Positions 51,801 to 62,700 of a stretch of 64,000 nt of DNA are shown here, one piece after another. The stretch covers positions 646,205 through 710,204 of the forward strand of contig VZSR01000245.1 of the NCBI GenBank assembly GCA_013398615.1. The letters run 5' to 3'. Made by a program: the position numbers and the translations under genes. The notes under the pieces are model-generated. The model was not told where the DNA came from and made no database searches. It worked only from the letters and a program-made list of their open reading frames with translations. This DNA comes from Brachypodius melanocephalos. Taxonomy: Eukaryota; Chordata; Aves; Passeriformes; Pycnonotidae. Numbering within the stretch: position 1 is the first letter of the stretch; each line of letters starts with the position of its first letter.

Positions 51801-54800
51801 GAAGTAGATGTAAGGTATTAATTTTAGAAGATACATGAAGGGTATTAATCACATATTTTACCAGTAATTGGCAAAACAGTATTTTATGTTTCCTTCAGAA
51901 ACAAGGTGCAGCTGCCTCTCTGACCTGCAGCTGGGCTTTTCACTATTGCTCTGTTTTTAAGAAATATATACAAATGCACCGTGGAAGTCAGCTGATATCA
52001 GGTCATTTTATTGGTGCTTTGAGACTACTAGTGATTCTTTCTAATGATTTTTGAATTGCCCAGGTAAGGGGTGGGGGCTGAGCAGGGGCTGGGTGACTAA
52101 CCAGAACAATTTGCTTAGGGTGAGGACATGACCTTGGAAGCAAAGCCTGTTGGCATGGATTGCACATGGCAAATGCTGTATTCTTTGTGTGGTGCCACCA
52201 TCAGCTTGTGCAGGGAAGCAATCATGCTGTGGGATGACATGTGAAGGAGACCCTTTGTAGGAAGGAAAACCATAAGTTGCCAAGAACCAGTTAAAAGAGG
52301 AGAAGTAATAAGCTGAAAAGACACAGTTGTTGGGAGCAAAAGGAAAAAGAAGTTATTGGACAGTAATGATCTCAGAGGAGAGACACATTCTGACATGTAG
52401 CTAAAGCCAGAGAAGATAATGTTCCTTAATAAGTTATTTAAGTAAGTATTTCACAGTATATTCATTGTAAGCATACATTACTCTGCATTTAGATGAAAGT
52501 GGTAGTGTTTTCTTATACAAAATACAAAATCATGTGATGTAATTTTGTGACTGGTCATCAGCACTGTTCCAGGGATTGAACTCTTACGCATTTTGAAGAA
52601 AAATACTCTTCTGAGCAATTACCTCAATACATGGAATCTGGAAAATTTCTCCTGCCTCAAAGAGGACAAATGAACATTTCCTGTTTCTCATCTTTAGTAC
52701 ATGTTGTCTTTTCAGACAACAATAGTCAGGAACAATAGGCTGGCAGTCGTTCAACATGAGCTAAGAAAAAACTGTGCCCCTGGAAGGCTGGGCTGAGTCA
52801 GCCTAAAGCTGCTATGATCTAAATTACTAGGTGGACTCGGGAACAAGGTTCAAGCAGCAGACATCCATGTCTTCAACCTTTGATGTTTCTTGACCTTTGA
52901 GTACCCTTTGTATTTCATGTTTATGTGTGTAAGAGCAGTGCTTAGGTCATACAGTTATTCACTGTATTGTTTGCACCTGAGCTGGATATGAAATATTCTC
53001 ATTATATCTACGCAAAACTATGAGGGGAGAAATGAAAGAGCAAGCAGGGTGTATTACTGCATTACAAGAGTAATAAGAAATTGTACATATGTACAAATTG
53101 TACAAATGTACTCTTGTACATATTACAAGAGTAATATGAAATTTTAGCAGCTGCTCTTTAAAATAAGTATAGCAAATAGCACAGCTCAAAAAATATTAAA
53201 GAAAGAATGATGTATTTAGGATCAATGGCTGAAACATCTGCAGTGCCTCTATGGCATCATGTGACTTATTCGGCATTTATGACTAATTAAACTGCAAGTC
53301 GAATTTACCTGCTGGTCTAGTAAGATTCCAGGCAGCACAGTTCCAGGTTACACCAGAAATGTTTAAAGCAAGAGCAGTATGCTGAGATATCACCTGCTTG
53401 CTTCACAAGCAGAACACATAGCAACAACTACCTCCCACTTGAAAAGATCATACTTTGTGCCTTTCACTGAATCTAGAGATTCCCAAATTTTGTGAATCGA
53501 ATTTTGACACATGCAGTTTTGTGTTGGTAGAAGCAAGTGCTTTTCTTCTTAAATATATTACTAAAAGAATCAAACGCATCAAATAAAATAATCACTTTTG
53601 ATTTTTTTTTTCAATGAAAATATTGTGGAAGGTTTTAGCAGCATCTGAATGCAGGGCACTAGGATCTTGAGCTACAAGAGGCATAAGGTGAATGGTCAAC
53701 ATTTGCTTCCCCTCAAAATAACAATTCTTGCTTCCTGTCTTGCCCCACCCTTGCTATTTTTGTCACCAGACTTCTCAGGCGAGGGCTGTCTGTCACATGA
53801 TGGCAGAGGCAGATCTTGACCTTTTCTGGCACTCTACCTTATTGATTGGTGTGTAAAAAGTGGCATCTGTTTAACAGAATAGTTTGCAGCTCACATTACA
53901 GAACTTCACAGCTGCTCCATGCTCAGCCACAGGGGACCTCCAGTGAAAGCACTGCTCTTTTACAGGTCACAGCAATGGGGAGAAGTTGAGCCTAATAACA
54001 ACCCTGACACATGGCCCTAGAAAGTCATACCTCAGATGATGGTGCACAGAGGCCTCACTCTTTCCACCCTGCTCTGGTCTTTTCCACGTGATAATGTTTC
54101 TACACATCTGGAATTCAGTAATTTTCTCACTGGGAATGCTATCTTAGAATTTTTTCTCTTTATGAAACTGAAATACAAGCTTATGAATATTTTCTATATA
54201 GAGGAACAGTTCAGGTGAGTTTATGTTTCTAATGTCTCATATGCATTTCTACATTGTACAAATTTACACAATAGAGCTCAACATTAATGGCAATACCAAC
54301 AACATAATCAAGTCTCTCTGAGGTCATTACACAGTAATTCACACTTCTCCAGGACTGGAAAAATGTTGGTGAACATTTCTACATGGAATTCATAGAGGAA
54401 TTCCATAGTTCAACAGTTTATATCCAGTGCATCACTTTAGTAAATGAAACATATATATTTAATAAATACTTATAACTTTTTTTCCTGTAATGAGTGACAG
54501 GGCTATGAACCTTCAGAGAGACTTCAAAGATTTCTTTGAGCATAAATCAAAACTTCCTACTGCCAAGTCAATTACAAAACTCTGGCACACAAACCTGGAA
54601 CTTCTAGTTTCTAAATTTCACTCTACATGATGCTAGAACAAAGTACCATCATTTTACAGTGTTTACCAGTATATTAAAATTTTAAAAGGTGCTTGCTTAT
54701 TAATAAATAACTTAGCAATACCATATTCTTGAAAAGGCAAGCCTTTCCTACTGCTTGAAAAGACATGATGATACTGGTTTTTTTCCCAGGAACTGAGAAG

Positions 54801-56778
54801 AAAGGCAGTACTTAAAACTAGATTTGTAAAAGAGAAGTATTGCTTAGTTCTCCTGCCTTCCTACTTTCTCCTTTTCACAGAAAAAACCCCAACTTTCAAT
54901 TTTAACATCACAAGGGGACTGTTGTAATTGTAAGAAAACCCTGAATTCTAAAAGGGAAGTATTTTTCCTCCATTTGTTTCTTCAATATTTAGATTTTGTA
55001 TACAACTATTTGCAAATGTTTTATATTTAGTAAGTCCATTGAAACAGTACACTATTTTATGCATAAATATAGTGACAGAAGTATATTATAAATTGTGGAC
55101 AGTGAAATAAGAACTCAGTAGAGCATTTCCAGTACTACTTTGAATTTAGAAATTCACTATTTATTTGATGGTGCTTTGGTAATCTTACCAACTCTTCAAC
55201 ACTAGGCAAGAAACAGAACACATACCTTTTTGAGGATAAGCTGAAGTATGATTTATAAAATTCCTTTAACTCTATAAATTAAAGCTATAACAGAACTGTT
55301 TAAGGCAGAGCACTTGGCAATGGTGGGTAATTCATTGTTGGTTTTTGCTTTCAATTTGGAATGATGTTGTCTGGCACCTCAAAGAAATGACTAGCAAGGG
55401 CCCTCTCCTATCCCTCAGCATCACCACCACCTCAACTTTTTGTCTCTTCTTTTTTAGCCTCGGGAAAAAAGTTTTGTCAAATAGCACCAAGAAGCAGCTT
55501 GTCTCCATGAGTATCACTGAAAAAGTAAGAACTAGTAACGTTTTGACACTGTGGGTAAGAGGAAATTTCAAAACAAAATCACTATTTTTTTTCCTTGCAG
55601 TGGTTTAGCAGAACATTGAAAAGCTACTATTATTTAACAGGCAGCAATAATTCATGCCAAACTCTAGTAAGTCTTTGTAGATGTGTATTTCTTGAACTTT
55701 GGTAGATTCACCAATTGTTAAACAGTCATCAACATGCCCACTTTAACATATTTTTCAACAGTTTATTTTGAATAACTGAATTTAAATATTTTTTTAATGT
55801 TAAATTAACATTCATTGTCCTTTAGTAACCTTTAGTATAGTGGACAGCTAAAATCAGAGTTATTTGGTTCTGAGAGTCACACTCTGAGCAACACTTTTAT
55901 GACTGTTAATGACATTAAACCATCAACAGCTGCCAGAAATCCTGGCACCTGTACCAAGGGGAAAAACATGTGCCTGCACTCCATCCATTCCAGTTCCCAC
56001 ACCCCTGACAGCACACACACACTTTCTCTGGCAGGAGGTGGAAGGAATGGGAGCATGAACTTCCAGCACAGCTGTAGGCACAAACCTGCAACAAGGGAAC
56101 ATTTGTCGAGTGCCCTGGCAGCCTGCCCTACGTAGGTGGCCATCCTAGATCTGCCGAGGGCAGCAAAAAAAATTTTGCCAGGCTGTCACAACACCTGCCT
56201 AAATGAAGAGTTCCCTGAATTTACGTGAAATAGGAAATGAGGGGGGAGCAAGGGAAGGGCACCCTTACATGGATCTGCAATTAACAGACACTTTCAGTGT
56301 TGCTTACAGGAAGTACAAAAGTATTTGAACACAGGCTTCCCAAAAACTGGTTCACTCTGAAGATGCTAAATATTGTGTGGATTCTTGAATTTTATTTCTA
56401 AACTGGTTATCATAAAAAAACTGTCACATTTTGTTTGTGTCTTGTACCAATCTCAAACAAGTAGACTGGGATAAACTGGGTGGGAGAAATATGAGGAAGG
56501 ACTTCCCTACCCTTTGGGTCATCTTCCTGAATGGTTTTCACTACGCAAATAGAAATGAAAAAAGAAATTGTATGACTAAGGAAATAGTTTGGGTGTAACC
56601 TTTCAGGCATAGGAGGGGGGAGGAGGTTGTTAACCAAAAAACCAAAGTAAAAACCCAAACCCATGTAAATACATGTATCCACTTACCTGATTAACATGTG
56701 GAGTAATCACACAGTCCTCCTTTAGTTGCTCAAGATGGCTGATAAGAAAATTGCTTACACCAATTGACTTACACAAAC
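48724..56778 (-). CDS. Aldo-keto reductase, small cytosolic family; C-terminal half, 5' exons missing
   Basis: Four exons (56,687-56,778; 51,485-51,667; 51,013-51,072; 48,724-48,819) join in frame, with GT-AG sites throughout, to give the last 143 or so residues and a TGA stop. Aldo-keto reductases are soluble NADPH-dependent enzymes that reduce aldehydes and ketones. Diagnostic blocks: KSIGVSNF (second family signature), NQVEYHPF across a splice junction, FEGYCPLAKGE, and IPKSTKAERIEEN (third signature, cofactor-binding lysine). The tail HVSWDPSFIV is typical of the family end. Related proteins are about 280-300 residues, so the catalytic Asp/Tyr/Lys half is absent here; the first exon found begins in phase 1 and needs upstream exons. 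It resembles the lower-vertebrate and bacterial glyoxal-reductase-like branch more than the AKR1B/C/D enzymes. The exact member and substrate are unknown. Confidence 0.9.
50194..50212. repeat. (CA)n microsatellite
   Basis: About 9.5 CA units, in the intron between the last two coding exons of the aldo-keto reductase. Confidence 0.9.
51013..51072 (-). CDS. Aldo-keto reductase exon, IPKSTKAERIEEN signature
   Basis: 60 bp, 20 codons, phase 0. The acceptor CTTTTCAG precedes AATGGGATC at 51,072; the donor GTAAG follows CTGCAAG at 51,013. It encodes NGIVTIPKSTKAERIEENCK, which fits the third aldo-keto reductase signature, including the Lys and Arg that bind the NADPH phosphate in the family. The intron to the next exon upstream is 412 bp. 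Confidence 0.93.
51485..51667 (-). CDS. Aldo-keto reductase exon, VEYHPF to WSIQ
   Basis: 183 bp, 61 whole codons, phase 0 at both ends. The minus strand has TATCTAAG before GTTGAATAC at 51,667 and GTAATGG after CATACAG at 51,485. It encodes VEYHPFQRPQ, then the barrel strand and loop around FEGYCPLAKGE, then AKKYGRTPAQICIRWSIQ. This is the conserved cofactor-side segment of the TIM barrel. The intron upstream is 5,019 bp. Confidence 0.93.
52791..52803. promoter_or_regulatory. Candidate TRE-type Maf recognition element (MARE)
   Basis: GGCTGAGTCAGCC is a 13-bp palindrome around TGAGTCA. It matches the inner 11 bp of the T-MARE consensus TGCTGAGTCAGCA, which is bound by small Maf, NRF2 and AP-1 dimers. 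It lies in the 5.0-kb intron of the aldo-keto reductase. Confidence 0.4.
53061..53145. repeat. Direct plus inverted repeat cluster
   Basis: ATTACAAGAGTAATAAGAAA (53,061) recurs as ATTACAAGAGTAATATGAAA (53,122). Between them lie the perfect palindrome GTACATATGTAC and further TTGTACA/TGTACAA copies. The pattern suggests slipped or hairpin-mediated duplication in intron sequence of the reductase gene. Confidence 0.85.
56687..56778 (-). CDS. Aldo-keto reductase exon, contains KSIGVSNF signature
   Basis: 92 bp. The acceptor is TTTCTTTAG before GTTTGTGT at 56,778; the donor is GTAAGT just below 56,687. It starts in phase 1, so the preceding exon must end with one base of a Gly codon, and it ends in phase 0. 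It encodes LCKSIGVSNF followed by ISHLEQLKEDC and ends TPHVNQ. The phase match with the next exon restores the family motif NQVEYHP. Confidence 0.9.
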
Positions 56779-59700
56779 CTAAAGAAAAACAGAACAAGAA
56801 AAAGTTTGGGGACAATGGTAACTACTTGGGTGGATGACTTGAAAAATACCACTTTCAAGAGGCAAATTTTTTTTTTCACATCATTTCAGTAGAGCAAAAT
56901 ACCCCATAGAAACACAAAAAACCAGCACTGAAATCTGGTTTGACAGTGTTATCTGAAAGTGTGGTTCTGTCACACTCACATTAGGAAATCATTTTATAAT
57001 CCAAACACACTGGAAACTCCCCAGTGTATAAAAACTCTAGGCTAAATTCTGGGAAAGGCTAATGTACTATAAGCAAAGAACAATTGCACTCCACCAGAAT
57101 GAAAAGAAGGAAATGGTGTTCCAAGCAGCTTGCCAAAACTAAAGGAAAGTGGAACATTTGCTGAAGACTAATAAGGTGTGAGCAATACAACCCAAGGACA
57201 TGCAGCCCAAATAAACCATGTCACACTGCCTATTTTCTATTAGATCACTACAAGATGTTACGTAAAACTCTGTGCAAAATCATCAGTTTAAAGAGCATGA
57301 ATCTCAAAACTGTAGCTAGATTTCTCAGCTCCTGACAAGCAAATGAAGTCAATGGGACCTAGGTGATATGAAGGCTATTTTTAAAATAAATCTCAAGTGT
57401 GCATGCATGCGTACAAATGAAGAGCTGACAGGCCAGAAATCAGATGTCTTCCTTCAAACCTCAGATGTGATCAAGGCCAACTCCCAGTCTTGGCCTGCCA
57501 CCACCCCTCAGCCCTGACTTGTCTGGGATAGTTTGTCCTGTTTTGCTAAGCACAGCTGGCACGGGAGGCAGCTGGGGCTAGGCTAGGAGGGGTCTTCTCA
57601 GGTTCCTTGTGCACTCTGTGGACCATGGCTCAGACTGATTTCTTCAATACCTGAAGTCTGTCTGGATTGACTTGAGCTGCAGTTCAGTTTGTAACTCTAC
57701 AGAAGGAAAATCTGTCTCTGTGTGTGAACACAGAAGTCTGATCACTGCTGTTAATCCAGTATTTATTTGAGCAGACCAATTCTATAAAATGCATAGACAT
57801 GTGTGTATCTATTTACTAAAAAAGAAATTACATTTTTCTAGTCCTCTATGAAAGTCTGTAAGTGAAGTTACAGCTTACTGCTAATTTATATAAACACATT
57901 GTTAAAGTCCAAAAAAAAAATCAGATTTCACATATTTTAGCAGCATAAGCTAAAGCATAAACTGCAGCAAAAAATCCTGCACACATGCTATCACTTTTTA
58001 ATGTGGCTTCTTTCACGGAATTCCAAAAGAAGAAAAAATACATTAACAACTAAAATGGCAGATGTCTTTCCCTTACAGAAATTATCATTGTTCAAGATGT
58101 ATAACATAACCAGGTTAAAACCTGCACTATAGTGATTTACATAATTTGTATGTAATCTGCCAGAAGGAGCAAAAGCTGAGCTTTTGACAAACAACCCTGG
58201 AGTGTCAACACTAATAAATCACTATGCCACAGCAGTCAGAAAAACACGGTTTTAACACAATGGTGAACCAAAATATTATACACTATTGTTGAAAGCTAAG
58301 GAGTTACAAAAAACATGCCATTATTGCCCTTGAAGAATAAAGCTTTCATTTCAGGTTGAAATTAAACAAAATTCAGTGACAGACATAGTACATTTCCACA
58401 AAAAGCTTCAATTTTTTCCCTTACAGTATACTCTAAGATGTTTTGTTTCCCACGTATTTCTCACAGGAGACTTTGAAGTCCGTCCCATCGTGTTAGATCT
58501 CCCATCACGAAATTTCAGGTCAGTTATGTTTTGCATTAAAATTCATCGGAGCTATTCCTACTAAAATCACTATTATAGCATCCATGTGTTTAGAGTGATG
58601 TCCCACAGAGAAAGATTCATTCAAAACTGCCAAGAAAGTAAACATTTTCTCAGAAAACAGAGAAATCATTAGAATTTCAATGTTTTTAAAGAACCAGTAT
58701 TTTCTTAAGGGATTTTTTTAAAGGAACTTTTTTTTTAATAGGAATACACTTAAAACATTTCACTTTCATTAAATACACATATTTGCTATGGGTGAAGTTA
58801 GAACCCTTCATTTCAATTCCATTGCTTTGGTGTTAGTTACAGTTTCATATATGACAGTTAGAATGTTTTGACTTTTGTATTAAATTACAATATAAAATAA
58901 AAAATTAATAAAACAATTGCATAGTCTCACTGTATTAAAAAATCTTAATTCAATGCATGGTGGAAACATGAATTCAAAACTGGAAAACAGAGCTTAAATT
59001 TGATCAGTCAATGGATTCTACTCTAGAGAATCACTTCCATTTGCCTGCTGGAAGATTAATGCAGTGGCTTTGTATTGTCCAAATCTCAGAAAGGCTGCCT
59101 TTAAGAAGAAGATTACACAGAATTATTTCCACATTTACATCTTCTGGATTAATTCCTAAGAATGAAGATTTAAGAAAAGATGGATAAGAAACAGAAGGTC
59201 TGGTTAGCTCCTGGGCCTTATCTGACAGATTGACACTTGTCACTATGTCTACCAAACAAGATCCATGAAATCATATCAACAGTAGAAATAAAAAAACCCT
59301 GTATATTGATAAACTTGTCTAACATGGTCCTGACTCATTGCCTTGAAATCCCTGGGAGATGCAGGGGACATATTTCCTCAGATTTCCTCTCTCATGGAGC
59401 ACCAACAGAGGTTAAGTTCCCCAGAGCTCCTGCCATGGGTCTCGAAAACAACAGAATGCTCTTGAAAATGGGGGCAGGTGGTTTTTTTTTTTTTTTTTTG
59501 CCTCTTTCCCCCCCAGTTTAATACCTGGTTAGAATGCTTAAAAATCTCATTTCAGACAATTCAGGCACAATACATGTTGCTACAGCTGTTTTGATTGCAA
59601 GTGGTTTTAAAGTCTGTACTTTTTAACTTAATCATTTTAACTAGTCCTGAAATTCAGGTTTCCTGAGATAAAAGTTCGCAATATATTAGCTATAATCCCT

Positions 59701-62700
59701 CTAGAAAGTACCCTTAAAATATACATTTTTACTGTCTTATTTACAAACTCACAGAGCTTTGACTCAGGGAGAGAAAGCATCCTCCTTATCTGCTTGAGGA
59801 AATGACTGGTCTGGCCCCTAGGAAGCAGATTTTGAGAAAGTGCCAGGTGCAAGAAACAAAGAGTTTGCAATTCCCCATTAGCTCCCAAAGGCTCCTGTTG
59901 TATCTTCTGAGGCTTTGTTCTATTCCTTGCGACTCTGACTTCACAGGCTGAAAGAAAAACGTAGGAACACTGGTTCTTTTATGCATGCTAAAAACCAACT
60001 CACCACAATGCTGGAACAGAAAATTTCATCCAGCTTTGGAAGGCTATCATGAAACTCTGCAAGACACATCAGAAAACATATGGACAAAATAACAGTTGAT
60101 TATAATGGGGAAAAAAGTAAGGCTCTTTCCTATTCTACACAAAAAAATCTTGGCCCTCACCACATTTCACCACACTGTATTTCTCCCAGCTACTCTGAAG
60201 CACTACATCATGCTAATGGACTGGTTTGCAATACAGTTGAGTATTAAGCTTAAAGTATTTTGTATTGAAACTTAGAGAATGATTGGGTATTTTTATCTTT
60301 AGTCTATATAATACGAAATTATACAAAGTTTGATGGGCACTGTTAGTCTTGCAACAGAAAAGCATAAATATACTGTCTTGGCACCAAAACACTGTTTTAG
60401 TACAATAGTGAGCCTTATCTTTCTCCAGCACCACTAACAACTTTTATCAAACTTCCAAATACCCTCTGGAATATTAAATATACAAGCTTCAGATGAAAAA
60501 GATTTTGTAAATTACAAAACTGGATCCCGGGTTTGTGGAGCCCGTTTTCCTCCCCCTCCCTGCTGCTCCACATGAGTCAGAGCAAGGGAGAATTCCCACG
60601 TCGAGTGAACAGTGCCCATTCTGTTATATCTTCTATTCAGGCCACGGAATAAAAACACAAATGGATCTACTTTTCACCAGAGGTCAACTGCAGTCAGTGT
60701 ATTTTTCTTAACGAAGGTAGCACAGGTCGGAAAGGTCCACATTCTCTCTGATATGCGCACTGGGTGTAAATTGCACTACTCACAGAAACCATACTAGATT
60801 TGATTTCAGCGTAACTTGCTAAATCAAAGCTGTAGGCTGAGTGCCCCACATGCAGACTGAAAGCCAAAGCCTTGATAAAAAAAGCAGACTACTCTTAGAC
60901 AGAATCAATGAGGGATTAACTTCTAAATCTGTGAAATAACACATGTTCCCACAGCACTGGCTGAAACACGCAGACAGCAGAAGGCTAAGTGCCCTCTCTG
61001 AGACACACAGGAAGACTGTGGCAAAATTGCAAATACACAAATCATACTTCCTCCTCCAAAGGATTTCTCTTTAGCCTATTCACTGCCACAGTACAGGTGT
61101 TTGTCTGCAGTTCTGTGACCATTACTCCTGCTACATGTCTCCTGTGAACCATGATAAACCATGAGGACAACAGGAGAGCAGGCATGAGTAGAAGTGCAAT
61201 TGTTAACTTCCAGAAAACTCATCACATGCAGTCAGTTTCCACCACTGTTAAATGGTTAACTAAACAGCATAAATGCAGCATATGCTGGCTTAATGCACAC
61301 TCTCTCTGACCCTGGCTGCTCATTCTAACTACTTCAATGCAATGTTATTTCAGTTGACATATTTTTTATCCTTACAGTTGACATTACAAACCAGACCAGA
61401 TAAATATATCCAATCCACTACATGGGACAAAATCAATCCCACCATACCTTATTTCATGCCACCACACACTGTGATGTGAAAACGTGATCAAAATTATCAG
61501 CAACTATATGTGCCTAGAGGCTAAAAGAGTATGTACCCCTAAAAGTAGCACTTTGGAGGTATTACAGACAGCACATAAAAAATTCTAAATAGTTTGTTCC
61601 CCCTAAAACTATGATGGCACAGTTTCCTGAACTGGAATACTTTTTGGACTTCCATATCACAGAAGATAATGATTCCCAAGTGGTATGAACAACAGCAACC
61701 TAATTGACGTTAATAAATCAATACTGATTTAAAACAGTAAAGAACTGAAGGCTTTACTTCAACATATGCAAAACAGATAAATTATGCCTTTTTCACAAAT
61801 CATGTACATTATTTATTGAGAAAAAAAGTTCTTTTGAACAAGGACTTTCCTTTGAAAGATATTTCAACATTGCCTTTTTCACAAGAGTTTTTGTACTCAC
61901 ACTAGGATCTCTTGGCATATCTGTATGGCTATACAACTCTGAAGATCTGCTTTAAATCTTTTTGCTTAGCTTGCTTATTTACAGTTTTGACAAAAAGGAT
62001 TCACTTGCTAGCAGAAAAAGCATAAATCACATACTACAGTAAGTCATGAAACAAAGTCTTCTGAAGGTTTAGTTTTACACTTTGCATTACCCATTAAGCC
62101 CTTGACATTAAGAAAGAAAAATTAACAAAAACAAATGAGCACAGATGGTAATGTAAGTTTAGATTCATTCTCACTTTTACATCTGCACCAAAAGAACTTT
62201 TTCTATGGTAATTTCTTTTTTTTTTTAAATAAGATACTAGAATTATGAAGGTTGCTTTATGAACTTTAACATAAATATGTGTAACATTTTTTTTCCATGT
62301 CTTTATTGCTGTCTTATCTGATGAAGAGGGTGTGGTGCAAAACCAAATCCTCACCAATCTGCAACCACCTCCCCATGAAAACATATCTCTGAACTGTGCT
62401 TCTCATAATAACAACCCACAAAACATCCTCGTCTCTGCAGACAGAATATTATCAACATGAAAAAGAACTGTTTCTAGGCAAAAAAGTTATGTGGTTTTTC
62501 TTATTAAAACTTCAGTGCAACTTATGAACACACATTCATATATGACTTCTACCACCATAAATACACTTCAGGCAAAGGTTTTGTGGAGCTGTGACACAAC
62601 AGTTTTAATTGTCACATGTTCATCATATAGACTTAATGCAGAATATGTACCCTGCAAAGGATGTGCTAGAGATTTGTGCCACCTGCACAAAAACTGTATT

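Noticed and set aside
59031..59255. 74-codon minus frame as a possible upstream reductase exon
   Set aside because: No aldo-keto reductase motif and no splice phase that would join the exon at 56,778.
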